A DNA stretch of 64,000 nucleotides from Gnetum montanum (taxonomy: Eukaryota > Streptophyta > Gnetopsida > Gnetales > Gnetaceae). Positions 24,430 to 36,890 of the stretch are shown in pieces (the first letter of the stretch is position 1; each line of letters starts with the position of its first letter). A model generated the notes under the pieces. It worked only from the letters and a program-made list of their open reading frames with translations. It searched no databases and was not told the origin of the DNA. Location of the stretch: NCBI GenBank assembly GCA_015680685.1, contig MNCI01030560.1:62001-126000 (forward strand). Direction: 5' to 3'. The translations under genes and the position numbers were made by a program.

Positions 24430-25912
24430 AAAAGATCAAGCACTGATTATGGGGCTGGAAAGACATGTTACTCATGTTTGAAGGTACCCCTCTAACTAAG
24501 GCCCTTCCCTCCTTTTTTCTTCTCTTTTTGAAGTGATGATCGTTCTTTGTGGTCACTATGGACTTATGATGGTAGGAGGGAAGGAACACATCAATGCAGG
24601 GTCACTGTTAATGGTATGGACTTGGTCTGAAACTTGGAAGGATAGGTATGATTGCTATTTTAATCACAATTGACACAAGAACTTATTGCAGATGTAGTAA
24701 AGTACTTTACATCCCAATCTCTACAATCCCTTCTCATCCCATTATTCACTTCATTGCTGTATGCAATTATGAGCCTCTTGGTTTTGTATAGTATAGTGAA
24801 AAATCCCAACCAATGTAGTTGTGTGTTCTTTGGAACAAAGACATGATCTACATTTAACTTCTAAGGTGCCCATGGACATCTATATAAGTGGTTATATAAG
24901 GGCATTATGGCAAAAGCCTACTTTGAGGAGCACCCACTTGTATATCTTTTGTCGATCATGGCTTTGAATCAAACCTCACACCATCTAGAACATCATTGGT
25001 GATTTCTCTGAATTTATGCATGATTTTGGGACTAGTTGTCATCAATTTTAATTAAAATTTCCTACTTTTCTACTAAAATATCCTTCAAAATCAAAATTTC
25101 TTGGTCATCTTCTGCACTAGACCTTTGGTTTTAATTGTTCAAAGACTTGTGTGCTTCCAAAGTTATGCGTATTTATTGTGGGGGCTAGGGATGTACATTT
25201 TGAAATTTTCTAACATCCTATTTTTGAACATTATGGTATCTAATAGTAATTGATCAAAATAATATGAACAGCTTGATGATTTTAGTTCCCTCATTACCTT
25301 AGGACTAGTACGTTGTCATCACCTTGTCCTTAAATGCTAAACATTTAAAGCTAACTAAGGGATCTGAAGAGGGTTAATTATAAAGAAAAATTTACCAAAA
25401 CTAATGTTGAACCTTTGGTGATTGTAGGTGATGCTAAAAGAAAAGCCTAAGGTGGAAGGTTTGTTGCAAGGTACGAAAATGCGGCCAAGAGAAGGACAAA
25501 GGAGGATATGCCCATGGAAAAATAGTAGCACATACAGGGATCAAAGCTCAAACATCACATGTTTGCTAGATCCATGGGACGATGAGAAGAAATTTTAGTC
25601 CATCCTTTAGGAATGTTCTACATAAACAAAGAAGCACAACATTATAATCAAGGTTGAAAGTCTAACACTACTAACAACAACAAGAAGATTCATCTTTAGC
25701 AGATTTTTGAAGACCTGTACAAAATTTTGTAAACTATAATATCTGTCCAGTGTTTTTGTCATTTTGTAATACATCCACTTCAATAAAATTTTTTAATGTG
25801 GCACTCAGTTAGTAGTTAGAGTCAATCAGTAGTCCCATACATTCCCAGTTTTGTAAAAAAACTTCAATCCTATTTTAACTCAAGGACGAGTTTTTAGTTA
25901 GTTGTGGGGGTA
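24430..25912 (+). mobile_element. 3' untranslated region of truncated plus-strand LTR element
   Basis: 24440-24620 is the reverse complement of the block at about 51890-51970 (3' untranslated region of a minus-strand copy). 25660-25912 matches 16880-17113, including GTGGCACTCAGTTAGTAGTTAGAG and the polypurine tract GTTGTGGGGGTA at 25901-25912. No gag or pol is visible, so only the 3' end of the element remains. A weak basic stretch near 25440-25560 (KMRPREGQRR) might be decayed ORFx. Confidence 0.6.
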
Positions 25913-26876
25913 TGATGAATCATTAGTTAGCTAAAATATCATAAATGCTACATCGCATCTACGTTGTAGCATCCCTGTCAATGCATCTTAGTTGGCTACT
26001 ACATCTAGATGCTACATCACATCTACGTAGATGCGATATCAAAATTATGTCAATGAGTACATGTCAATGCATCCTTGTTGACACATGATCTGATGCATTG
26101 ATGCACTATTTGTTTTTGCCTATAAATACGTGAGCACCTATTGTGTATTTGGCACCTTTCAATCATTTTGTAGCTAGACTTTTGTAGTTTCATTTCGTGA
26201 TCTTAGGAAATAGTCAGTGAGTGCCCACAGTGTGAATTTGAGTTAGTTGTATGGCATCTTATTCGAGTTGCATTGTACATGGACACATTCCATGAATGAC
26301 AATAAAATCGAGATTGATTCACATTCATTGCAACACTTTGACTTAGATTAGATTTACTTTCCATGTAATTTACTCTTTATGTACTTCGTTAATATTTACA
26401 TTTTCATGCATATTAATCAATTCGTGGAATAAGCGTGACCAGTTTCAAGCATAAACATGTATTCGCTTGGTAATCCCAACAACATTATTGCTTGGTTCAC
26501 CCAATAGCGTAATGCTTGGTAATCCTAGTTGTGGATATGTGGGTTCAAGATGTGTATGGCAAGCTAGGAGCAGACACTCATTATCCTTAGGCTACTTTAG
26601 AATTTATATTCTTGTTGTTAATTAGATTAAATATTTAATTTCTCTATTATCGTAAGATTAGCATAATGCCAAAACAACATCAATAATCATATGCCTCACT
26701 TTGGACTAAACCATATGTGACAAAGCTACAACTAGTCCAAGTGGAAAGACAATGTCCTGCGATCAATGCTTGACAATCTAGATGCCATGCTAGTCCCCTC
26801 TACAAAATTCGCCCGGATTGTGCATGAACACTTATGATTCATATAGTTGGGCATAGAGGGTACTCGCTTCTCATCA
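25913..26876 (+). mobile_element. 3' LTR, plus strand
   Basis: 964 bp from TGATGAATCATTAG to ...CTTCTCATCA. Same family as 17114-18113. TATA box TATAAATAC at 26121-26129. The U3 edge holds repeated ATGCTACATC/GATGTAG-type dyads at about 25945-26060. No 5' partner exists in the window, so it marks an old truncated insertion between the NUB1-like and PI4K-like pseudogenes. Confidence 0.8.
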
Positions 26877-27454
26877 CCTACCTTTCTTTGCATTTGAAAA
26901 TGTCTTCGACCACTTGTTTTCTACTCTATTTAGAAGCTTCGGTGTTTAGTTATTTTCCAACACCAAAAGCATAATTATGACTTATCTGCAGGAGTCAAGT
27001 ACCAAATTCTCAAAGATGTTGCTTTTCAGCTACAAATTCAAGCAAAAAAGCTCTCACTGAAAGTTGAATAATTAATTTGTTTTCTACAATATTAATGTCT
27101 TTCTGTTTTGGAAGCTCAAGGATGGGAAGCTTTCATTTTTGTTGTTATTTGTTCTTCATTTATGATTAATGTATTCTCTTATCTTAAGAAAGAGTTTTCT
27201 CTCTCTTTACAAGAAACACTTTAGTAAGAAGTGAAAACCCTTGAGAGCATTTTTGAATAAGGGCAAGGAGTGATATTTTTCCTATCCCATAGAAGAGGTT
27301 TTTAAGAATTCCTTATAAGGATGAAAACTTGAAAAAACATCTCCAAAACCATTGGGCTTTTTCTTGAGGCTCTGTCTTTGATGATCTAATGTCATTTGAA
27401 TATTTTAAATATTCTTATTTATTTTTTTGGGGTTTGACACCCCCCCTACAAAAT
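26877..27454. other. Non-coding interval
   Basis: AT-rich, with no coding or repeat signal that I can support. Confidence 0.3.
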
Positions 27455-28070
27455 GGTGTTATTATTAACACAAAAAGTCATTGGTACAAAAGTTATGAGG
27501 CATAAAAGTAGACAAGTTAAAAAGCATATGAATTTATCAAAAATTTTGTAAGCAATAGAAGAGTTGTAAAGGGATTCCATTTCAAATATGTTCTCACTTC
27601 TTTTTAGAAAAATAATTAGGTAGTTGTGATTAACTCTTTATCTACGCCAAGTATGTTACATGAGTGAATGTCAACTTTGTTAATTATACAAGGGAAGGTT
27701 ATTGCTGTCCATTAAAGACAAAAAATAAGGGTATAGGGGAGATTCAAGTGAACCATTCTTATGAGTTTATTAAACACAACATGGTGTTAGTTGTTAATGC
27801 AAAATGGTAGTAGGACAAAAATTAAGGCACAAGAGATAGACAAGTTAAGAGCACACATATTTATAAAAATTTGTTCAAAGTAGAAAATTTGTATATGGAT
27901 TTGATTTCAGATACATGTGTTTGATTGCTTTTATGAACAATGATTAAGTAGTTTTCATTAGCTTTGTATCTATGCCATATATGTTACCTTAGTGAATGCC
28001 AACTTTGTAATGCATCATCCTAAATTTCTATGTTAATTATAAGAGTAAAGGTTATTATTGTCTACTTTCT
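27455..28070. repeat. Diverged tandem duplication, unit about 330 bp
   Basis: 27455-27710 and 27785-28070 align end to end: shared blocks include AGACAAGTTAA, TTTCAGATACATGTG/TTTCAAATATGTTCT, ATGCCATATATGTTAC and AGTGAATGCCAACTTTG. Copies are clearly diverged. Function unknown; it lies upstream of the first recognisable exon of the PI4K-like pseudogene. Confidence 0.55.
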
Positions 28071-28124
28071 TACCATGCTACTTTGTTTATGTTATTGTGA
28101 AAGATAGAATCAAGAATATATTAA

Positions 28125-28200
28125 AGAGTGACATGTTAGCTTAATGGTAAGACTCTTGATTTGGAAACTCCAAGGGTGTAGTTGAGCTATACATCTAATT
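28125..28200 (+). repeat. tRNA-like stretch, possible SINE head
   Basis: GTTAGCTTAATGGTAAGACT resembles a tRNA A box, but the B box about 35 bases on (TGTAGTTGAGC) is poor. No full cloverleaf forms, so it is not a tRNA gene. It may be a decayed tRNA-derived SINE. Confidence 0.2.
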
Positions 28201-28491
28201 CTTGTGCCTGTATTTTTTGAATCCTTTCACTGTATTATCTTATATATTGTGTTCCTCTTACAAACAGAGCTAGTTTATAACACAAATGCTATGTTATTTG
28301 CTTTTGTTTTCTCTTTCTTGATGGGTTTAAATTTCAGTCTTACTAAGAAATGTAGTTCTAACATTGGATCTTGTGAGTATTTGCTATTTATTAAATTTCA
28401 TTGACCTCATATATTTAATAGTTTGGTTAGTTAACATGTATCTATGTGTTAGTAGCTGCATTGATTTCAATTCCCTGTGTTTTTTTCTTAG

Positions 28492-31400
28492 GTCATCGTG
28501 AAAAAGTGGTGATTATTACAGGCAGGAGCACCTTGCTGTGCAGCTTATTTCTCATTTCTATGGTAAGGATGTCATTTTAATGTAATAAAAACTGCTATTT
28601 CAAAGTTTTGGGTGTTTGTTTTTTTCGTTGTGTTCAATACAATTTTTCTGGTTGACAAATTTTTTTCCTTTTGTTTCTTGCTTATTTACTTTATCTGTGA
28701 TCAAAATCGGAGTTTATTTGGTCATCTGTTCTGATAAGAACTAATTGAAACGATGTTAAATCAGATTACAGGTTTCTCAAAGATGATTTTTCCAAGCAAT
28801 TTAATGTTCAGTGTTTAGAAACTTTAACAATCGTTTTTTTTAATTATCATGGTAAGCTGAAACCGAAAAACAATTGCTATTAAACAATGTAAATGTAAGT
28901 TTGTGGTTGCGTATTTTTTTGCATTTTTAAAGCTACATTGGTCTTCCACAATCTGGAGTTTGATAAATGACTATGTTTAGTCATTTCAGAGATTTTGGAA
29001 AAAATGAAGGAATACCTTAATATATGAATTCTAAGAAAACTTCATCCAATGTATGAATGCTTAAAGTAGCTTGTAATGCTAGTCTTTCTGTTTAATGTTT
29101 GAGAAATGGCTGTTGTGAGGGGGGGTTTTTTTTTTTTTTACTAATATTATTTCTTATCATGTATATATCTTTCAAGAAGGAGGCCTACCTCTTTGGCTAC
29201 GGCCATACAAAGTTCTTGTAACCTCTTCATATACTCCATTAATCGAGACCATTTCGAACATGGTAATAGTTTTTTGTATCTTGTGTGCAGAAGTATTAGG
29301 GTTATTTGGGTTGAACTCAATGTTCTTTGCAGGCATCATTGCATGCCATCAAAAGTAGGCTTCGAGTTCTTTCGAGAGAAATATAACTCTCCAGCTTTCA
29401 AGCTTGCTTAGGTGGCACTGGAAGACCAATGTGTTCTTGAATTTAGCATTGGATAAATCATAAATGGTAAGTGTTGAGGATATCTAAATGGCTGAAAGAC
29501 TTCCAATGGTGTTGACATTTGTTGTTTAGAAGTTATTTTTAGTCATTTCTTCAAGCCTGGGTAACACGTTAGAATGTTAAGTCTTATCAGCATGTCAACT
29601 ATTACATGAAATATCTCTATAACCCAAGAATTTGTTGGGTAACCATAGTTTGTGTATTTCGTTGTTGACCATTGGGACACATACCAAAGCTCTGTTTTTA
29701 CACTAGGTTCTAATGGATATGGTTCCTGATTAGAAGTCATGGTTTGAATCTACTTTACCGGGTCTTGCAACATTGATATGAATGCATGAACTTGCATATG
29801 TACACAATTTTTTAACCATATTCAGCTAGTTCACGTAAACATGCCAAATCACAAACTATTAATATTAATGCACCTTTAGTTAATGGGATGCAAACCTGGA
29901 TATTTTTATTCTGAAAACCTCTAGCAGAAAGAGCTGTGCATGCATTATACTTACAATTCTAAGCACAGTAATCTTAACCAATAATACCTTTTCCTTGTCT
30001 TTGGAGAGAAATTTTGTTGAGAGTATGGAAGGTTATTCCATTTTGTGTTACCTTCTATAGGTATATTTGAAGCAAAGAATTTTTTTTCTATTTGTTTGAA
30101 TAAATCTTATCCTTATTTCATATGTTATGTGTATTAATTTATATAAACATTTGTACCAACAAGTTGTTACCCACTTTTCTTTTTACATGTGCATAGGAAA
30201 GTGCAGTGATTAATGACTTGGAGTTGGATTTTTCCTTTTTCATTTGTTTGTTTTGCCAAGACATAGTTAACAAAGGAATTGGTTTTATAAGTGCAGAAGA
30301 TATCCATCTGAAAAGCTCCTATATATTTAATGTATTGATTTGGCATAATAGATACAACTAATTGTTATGTACCTATGCCTCAAGAGCCATAATTATTGCA
30401 TGACAAAGTAAGATAACCGGTCCATGCTATGCAATCATATGGGATTGTAAGTGGTAGAGGTGGTCAGTTGGATAGGATGTGTGTCTGACAATTTGCAGAT
30501 TCCAGTGTCTAGCTCTGTTTGTGAGCGCTTAATGGACATATGTAATATGACATCCAAATTGCTAAATTTTTAACTTTTAGAAGATCGAATATTTGATAAA
30601 TTAGACTGGAACTTCCTTTTGTCATTGGCTGATAGCAAAAAATTTAGATCAATAATCGAAAATTTATTATTTTGATAAGTAGTTGGACAAACAGTCTTCA
30701 TGGTGGTATGATGTTAACTTTGTTGATACTGAAACTGAGACTGAAGTTTTTCTTATGCATGGAGATCATGAAACGCTAGTGATTTATTACATAGAAATTA
30801 GTTTTGGCAATTTCTTTTACACAATTCCTTTACATGTTAATATAACCCATTGGGAGTGCGTACCAACACTTCCTGGTTTCAACATTTGCTTACATGAAAT
30901 AGGATTGGCATTGCAGTGCTAATCTTTATTAACCTTGCCTATGTCAGGATAGACACACTGGAAACCTGTTAATTGATTAAGAAGGGCATATAATACATAC
31001 TGATTTTGGATTTATGCTATCAAACTCACTTGGAGATGTTAACTTTGAAAGTGCTCCCTTCAAGTTGACACGAGAACATTTAGAGGTACTGCTTTAAAAA
31101 GAAAAATGCTAATTATTTTTGTTTAACTAATTTCTAAAAGAGCCCTGATGTTTTTACTTAATCATTTCATTGCTATTATTAAGTAGGTTAAGGATTCTAA
31201 TGTGGAAGGGTGGCCAAGTGAATTCTTTGACTATTTTAAAGTAAGAGCACACACTAAAAATTCACTCTTTTGTAGCATTACTTGTATTGAATTCAGTAAG
31301 ACAGACTAATGACTTTTTTGTCTTATTTTGTAGGTTCTTTGCATTCAAGAGTTTAACTTGTAGAAAACATATAGAGCAAATTATATTATTAGTTGAAATT

Positions 31401-33665
31401 TTGCAGGTGAGGATGAAATTTCTTTTCCCCTTAATAATCACTTCACGTGTGACTTTGAATTTCAATTACACTAACTAAATAGTTGGCTTTATGTTTGTCA
31501 AATAATAATTAGATTCTTTGTTTTGATAGTGGTTAATTGCATCACTTAATCATGTTATGTTGGTATTAGAAGCTAATTATTGAGGTTTATCCATAGTTCA
31601 GGGGCATAATAACATGAATGGAATGCACATGAGGAACTGTTATGGTTAGGTGGGCTGCAGTATATCAGTGGATATAGTAGCTATAGACAATGGTGAAATC
31701 ATTTTGGATACCTAGTAATATATTTGCTGTTATTGTCAAAGGCACTGACACAAAAAATCAGTTTGATTGGTTTTACAATAAATTGAAAGATTCTGTTTTA
31801 CGTATGCAATAAAAACAATAGCTTTCTCGGTCTTCGTTTTATGAGTGATGTAGAAATTTGCATGGAGTAAAAAGATTGAAGCCCAACTGAGATATTTTCT
31901 GTTTCAGGGAAGATTAATAATTAAAGCAATCATCCAACAGATAAATATGCTAAGATGAACAAACACTTTCTGAAATAAAGACTTTTGAAACTTTATTCCA
32001 TTTCATTTTCATGATCATAAAAGAAAAAAAAAATCTCACCAACAGAAGTATGTTAAAGTAGTGGCTTGTTTGGTAGAATAGCCTAAACCCAAGGTTGGAA
32101 GATGCAATATGTTATCAAAATTGTAATGGTCTAGAATGGCAAAAAGTTTGGAGGAAATTTAACCCAGTGAGGAATCTTTAAAATTGTTGCCTTTTTTTTT
32201 ATTTTTTAAAAACTACAAATCCTGGTTGTGGAAGTCTTGCAGTTGTGGATCATCATTCTTATTTGTTAAAGTTTATAATGATGTTGGGATTGTCCTTTTT
32301 AGAAGTTGTTTTAGCAAAAGTTCTTTGAATAACATGTCTTTGTTAAAAAAATAGTCAGTTTCTACTGACTGTCAATGTACTCTTTCTTTCCATATTTAAA
32401 ATTATGGCGACATCAAATTCAATGGTCCTGTTGAGTATTAGTTTTTAGAGGTTGTTAGTTATCTTGTTGCTTGTTTGTACTAGGTAAAAGCCAAGCTTTA
32501 TATTTTCAAGACCATGATTCATTGTTCCAAGTTTTCCCATAATCAGTACAATTCTCCTTATAGGAAGAATTTTCACATTAGTAGTTTCACCGTAATACTA
32601 GGCACATTTTACCACTTATTGCTGGGTATTCTTATTGAGAATTAATATCTGTAACATTGATCACGGATGGACGTATCTGACTTATGGTAGTACAGATAAT
32701 TTTCATAGAGTCCCCATGATGTATAACTTGTTAGTTAGGGTTTGTGAGTTACAATCTACAAGTTGGTGGATCATCCGGCTCCCTCTCCGGATTTTGACCA
32801 GTAGAGCCAATAGGAGACGCAAAAAAGAGATGCAGAAAAGCTCTCTTTAGGTTTGATTCCCTGGCAGAGCTAGATGCAATAAAAAGTATTTTTATTAGTT
32901 ACCTATGTCTGTTACAACACCTTTATTGGAGTAGGATAGATAACTTGTTATGCAGTATTCTTTTTTATGGGTAGTAGTTTGTTGGGAAGGGTGCAACCAA
33001 ATTGGGTTATACTGCGATGCAATGAAATCGTTCAAAAGAAGTGACTGTAATTGAGTCTTGTCCAATAGTTCCCTGGCATTATCACTTGGATGTAGGAAAT
33101 ACTTCAGTTTTGGTTTAACAAAATTGGATCTAATACTTTCACCAGAGCCACGTTAGCTGGCTTACGTTTCCTTCTTTTGTCAGTTTGTAATGATAGCTAG
33201 AATTCTATGTGGGATTTCCTGTGCTGTCACAGAACTTTTGCTTGTTGAGGCTTGTGAATAATCCACCATTTGTCTTGTGAACTTATCGGGACTATTTCCT
33301 TATTTCTTTTGAGAGGATAATGATGATATAAATCTATCTAATTCACTTGTGCTTTTCTGGATTCAGGATTCTGGAATCCTTCCCGTGCTTCAAAGGTGGA
33401 CCAAGAGCAATTCAGAATTTCAGAAAGCGGTTTCACTTGAGCTTGAGAGAAGAGGTAGTTCGTTGGTACCCACAGACGAATTTTTCAGCTTTCAAATCCT
33501 GTGGTATATACTCTCAGGGTATCGATTGTAGAACTAACTAGCACTCTACTTTTTCTCATGCAGCAATGCATTTCACTTGTTCTCTCTCTTATAAGCAGCA
33601 GTTTAGATGCGTGGAGGACGAGACAGTATGACTACTACCAGAGGGTCCTTACCGGCATTTTGTGA
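28492..33665 (+). pseudogene. Phosphatidylinositol 4-kinase beta pseudogene, introns retained
   Basis: Plant PI4K-beta makes phosphatidylinositol 4-phosphate at the Golgi/TGN. Only the C-terminal kinase domain survives, in family order. 28492-28562: VIVK then RQEHLAVQLISHFY, with one extra A causing a shift. About 29175-29260: GGLPLWLRPYKVLVTSSYT. About 29332-29411: SLHAIKSR, then FREKYNSPAFKLA, with a deletion, a shift and TAG where CAG is expected. 30948-31085: DRHTGNLLID, TAA, EGHIIHTDFGFMLSNS. 31187-31240: EGWPSEFFDYFK, intact. 31334-31406: VLCIQ..., two bases short. 33367-33454: four extra bases. 33564-33665: last exon ending DAWRTRQYDYYQRVLTGIL and stop, intact. The exon expected between 29.4 and 30.9 kb was not found. 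Catalytic DRH and DFG motifs persist but the frame is dead. Retained introns mean DNA-level duplication, not retrocopying. Confidence 0.92.
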
Positions 33666-34559
33666 AAGTCAAAATATAAAATTTATTCCCATATTTTCTT
33701 AATTCAATATCATCATTGTGGATCAGTTGGTTCTGTGATGGTGATGTATTTGTATCATATGTTTCTAGTTCAGTGTTTGGTGCCGAGGCTGGCATGCAAT
33801 GTATGCATTATGTTATATTGGTGATATATTAGTACAGGATTAAAATCCCTCGTTGCCGGAAAGCGGGACAATAGTCAATGCCACAGAATATGATCTTACA
33901 GCGGTTTTGTGTATTGCTATTAAATTTTCCCTCTGATTATTTTGATTGTTAGAAGGCAGAACAAAGGCTTCTGCATTGGTTTTGTAAAGGGACGATTTCT
34001 TTTTTAGGAAATATCAAATTTCATTGGTTTGCAGTTTCCAAAATTGTCTGTTCAGGAAACCATTGGACATGATCTCGAAAGAATGTTTTTATTCTCTCGT
34101 TTTACAAAATTCATAAATATTGTATGGTCTTTGTACACACTCAAAGCAAGTTGATTTGATGGGGTTCTGTCACTTGTTACATGTTGGTGTGTTCTCCTAT
34201 TTTGGGGGAGTATGTGGTCCCTTGGCTGTGGTGGGATCCGTTGAAATGGTTGAATATAAATTAAACAACAGATATTTCATTAAGTGGTTGATGGCTTTGG
34301 GTTAAACCCTATTAAGAGTTGGTTAAACATGGTGTAATTATCAAGGGGAAACTCTAGGCAAATTCTCTCGACGGTTTGTTGATTGCAAGGGTTGTTTTTG
34401 GATGGAGTTATTGTAGTAGCAATTCTTTTTCTCAAAAATCTTTTCATCGTTATTATCATTATAGCTTTGTCTTAACAAAATTGGTTTGGTTACATGAATT
34501 TTTTTTCCCATTTGCCTTTATAAAGAGCTAGTTCTTTGTTTATTTGTAGTTTCTTCAAA
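33666..34559. other. Downstream flank of the PI4K-like pseudogene
   Basis: AT-rich with no coding signal. The first few hundred bases are probably its former 3' untranslated region. Confidence 0.3.
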
Positions 34560-35900
34560 TAATCTTATATTGTTTTTTTTCATGTTTTCTTTGGTCTTTC
34601 TTTTGTTGCTTTTCCTAAAATAGTGATGTAGTAACCAACCTTTGTTTATATGCTCATTGTTTGCTTTTTTTGCACCTATTCAAACCATCTAAGTTGTTCT
34701 TGTAGCTTATTTGACATGTTGTTTATTTTTCCTAGTAACATTCGACATCTATTGAAGCATTCACATTTTGGCCAAATTGATTTGTTGTTCATGTCGCTTT
34801 TGTACTACCCAACATTCAACTCCATATAAGATAGGAGACTTAGTTACTGTTTTGACCATCTTGCCTTAATCCTATTTCTTATATCTTTATCAATTTCATT
34901 GTCTAATTGGAGGATTGATCCTACTTTTTGCCTTGAATTGTTACTGATATTTCACCATTGTTTATGCTATTATTAAAATTGCATTCAATATATTTAGTTT
35001 TACTTCTACTAATTTTGAAGATTTTTGATTCTAAAACATGTTTTCACTTTTCCATTTTAAAAGTAATATTCTCTTGAGTTGTATCCACCAACACAACATC
35101 ATTTGCAAATAGCATATGCCAAGAGATTTTATCTTGTATTTTCTTTGTTAATTTATCCATAATAATAGCAAATAAGTATGAGGTAAGCATAGACCCTTGA
35201 TGTAGACCTATAGTGATTGAAAAATCAGATGTTTTACAAGCTATTCTCATTTAGTGGTAAGCTCTTTCGTACATGTCTTAAATCACTTTAAGATATTTAT
35301 CAAAGATGTTTTTCCTTCACAAGGCCTACCAAATAATATTTATAGTCTCCTTGTTATGCTTTTTCAAAGTAAATGAAGATCAGATGTAGATTTTTCTATG
35401 TTTTTTGAATTTCTCCATCAATTGTAGTATCAAGAAAATAGCCTCTATAATTTATCTCCTTGGCATAAATCTAAATTGGTTTTTTGACACTGTTGATTCA
35501 AGTTGAGATGTTGCTCTATGACTCTCTCCCATAGTTTGATAGTGTGGTTATTAGTTTGATCTAGTTTGCACTATTTTGTAAATAGAAACAAGAAACCTTT
35601 TTCTCTAATTGTTGGGCATTTCTCCATCCTTAAAAATTTTGTTGAATAATTGTGTTAGCCAAGTAACTTTTGTATCTCCCAATGCTTTCCATGCTTTTAT
35701 AGAAATGTTATATCCAACAACTTTTCCAATTTTCATTTTTCATAAGGTTATTTTCACCTCAAATAAGGAAAATTCATTAACTATACCAAAATTTGGTTCT
35801 TCTTCTTAGATGTTTTTTGGTAGGAATTCTTGATTTAATGATTCTTGAAAATAATTTTTCCATCTATATAAAATTTCATTGTTTTTTTACCTAATAGTTG
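34560..35900 (-). pseudogene. LINE reverse transcriptase remnant
   Basis: Minus-strand translation in pieces gives the reverse transcriptase domain of a plant non-LTR retrotransposon. From right to left: KMKIGKVVGYN (35740), WLTQLFNKILKDGEMPNN (35640), ENQFRFMPRR...EAIFLILQLMEKFKK (35400-35480), FSITIGLHQGSMLTSYLFAIIMDKLT (35150-35230), then MLFANDVVLVDTT, where the catalytic FADD has become FAND. A C-terminal part, ILYGVECWVVQKRHEQ, lies near 34800. Multiple stops and shifts, so dead. It is on the opposite strand from the endonuclease remnant at 18.7 kb and is a separate copy. Confidence 0.85.
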
Positions 35901-36890
35901 AAAATTGCTTAGGATCAACAACATGACTCTAGTCGATGGTGTTCAAGGAGGACATGATTAATAAACTCCAGCCTAATCCAAAGAGATTCTATGCATTTTG
36001 TGATCAGTCCATTCGCAAAACAGGTTATAAGGATCATTTGTAATTTTTACCTTACATTGAAACAGTGTTTTAGCATTTACATTATCCACACTGAAATTGA
36101 AATTTTATATAATGTCCATACAACCTGTAGACCCTTTTTGAATCAATTAGATAGTATGAATTAAGAAAATTACTAAATGTTGCTAGTAATATGTGAAACA
36201 GATCAACTAAAATTGCATCATTTAAAGTAGATAATGATGTACAGGCAACTCCAACAAGGAGAACAAAAAACTACAAAAAACTACGGAACAGTTCTCTGCA
36301 CAGTGATTGCCACGGCCATGTTCTGGGATTTGGGATTTGATACTGGCTTCCTCAGCGACTTCTGTGACCAAATTTGCCGTGCCTAAAAACACAGGTAATG
36401 GTGGGCAGTTTTTTTCCAGAAGTCCAATCTTTCTTGGAAGAATAAAGATACAAGAATTTGATCTTCAAGTTCGAAAACAAACAAGGTTAAAGCGATCTTC
36501 AAGTTCGAAAACAAACATCCAAAAATGGGACATCCTTACCTTTAAAGTAAGCTAATTTATGCATGTGTTTATGCATGAGATCCTTTACATCCCATTTACA
36601 ACTGGGAAAAGGATTTGATTTTTTAATGTCATATTACTTGCATCTTGAAAATTTACTAACTTGGAAATCACAGGGGCTTTTAAGCAATTTTTACATTTAA
36701 GTGATTTAAGTACTTTACCTTGGTACACTGTTGCAAACAAATTAAACAAATTTGAATTTTAAGAGCAGCAGAAGCAAAGACTAAAGTCATACTGAACTAT
36801 TACATGTGCAGGAACAATTTTTAATACCTGCAATTTTTAATACCTGCAGACAACCACTAAAGTAGATCTTGACAGATTCTGGGATTACCT
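35901..36890. other. Interval downstream of the LRR locus, with a short direct repeat
   Basis: A 24-bp unit (GATCTTCAAGTTCGAAAACA plus four bases) occurs at 36460-36483 and 36494-36517. On the minus strand at about 36280-36330 an ATG followed by an in-frame VQRT stretch resembles the start of the LRR gene, and could be a scrap of a second copy. Nothing else was recognised. Confidence 0.3.

Noticed and set aside
28125-28200. tRNA gene
   Set aside because: A box is fair but the B box and acceptor stem fail. Kept only as a weak SINE-like feature.
28740-28860. Possible exon (FLKDDFSKQFN-like) after the first PI4K-like exon
   Set aside because: Looked exon-like at first, but it does not match the kinase sequence expected there and lies in intron DNA.
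32810-32880. tRNA B-box-like GGTTTGATTCC, possible SINE or tRNA gene
   Set aside because: No matching A box at the right distance and no cloverleaf could be drawn.
36307-36555. Open frame of 82 residues on the plus strand downstream of the LRR gene
   Set aside because: It spans a 24-bp direct repeat and has no recognisable domain. More likely chance.
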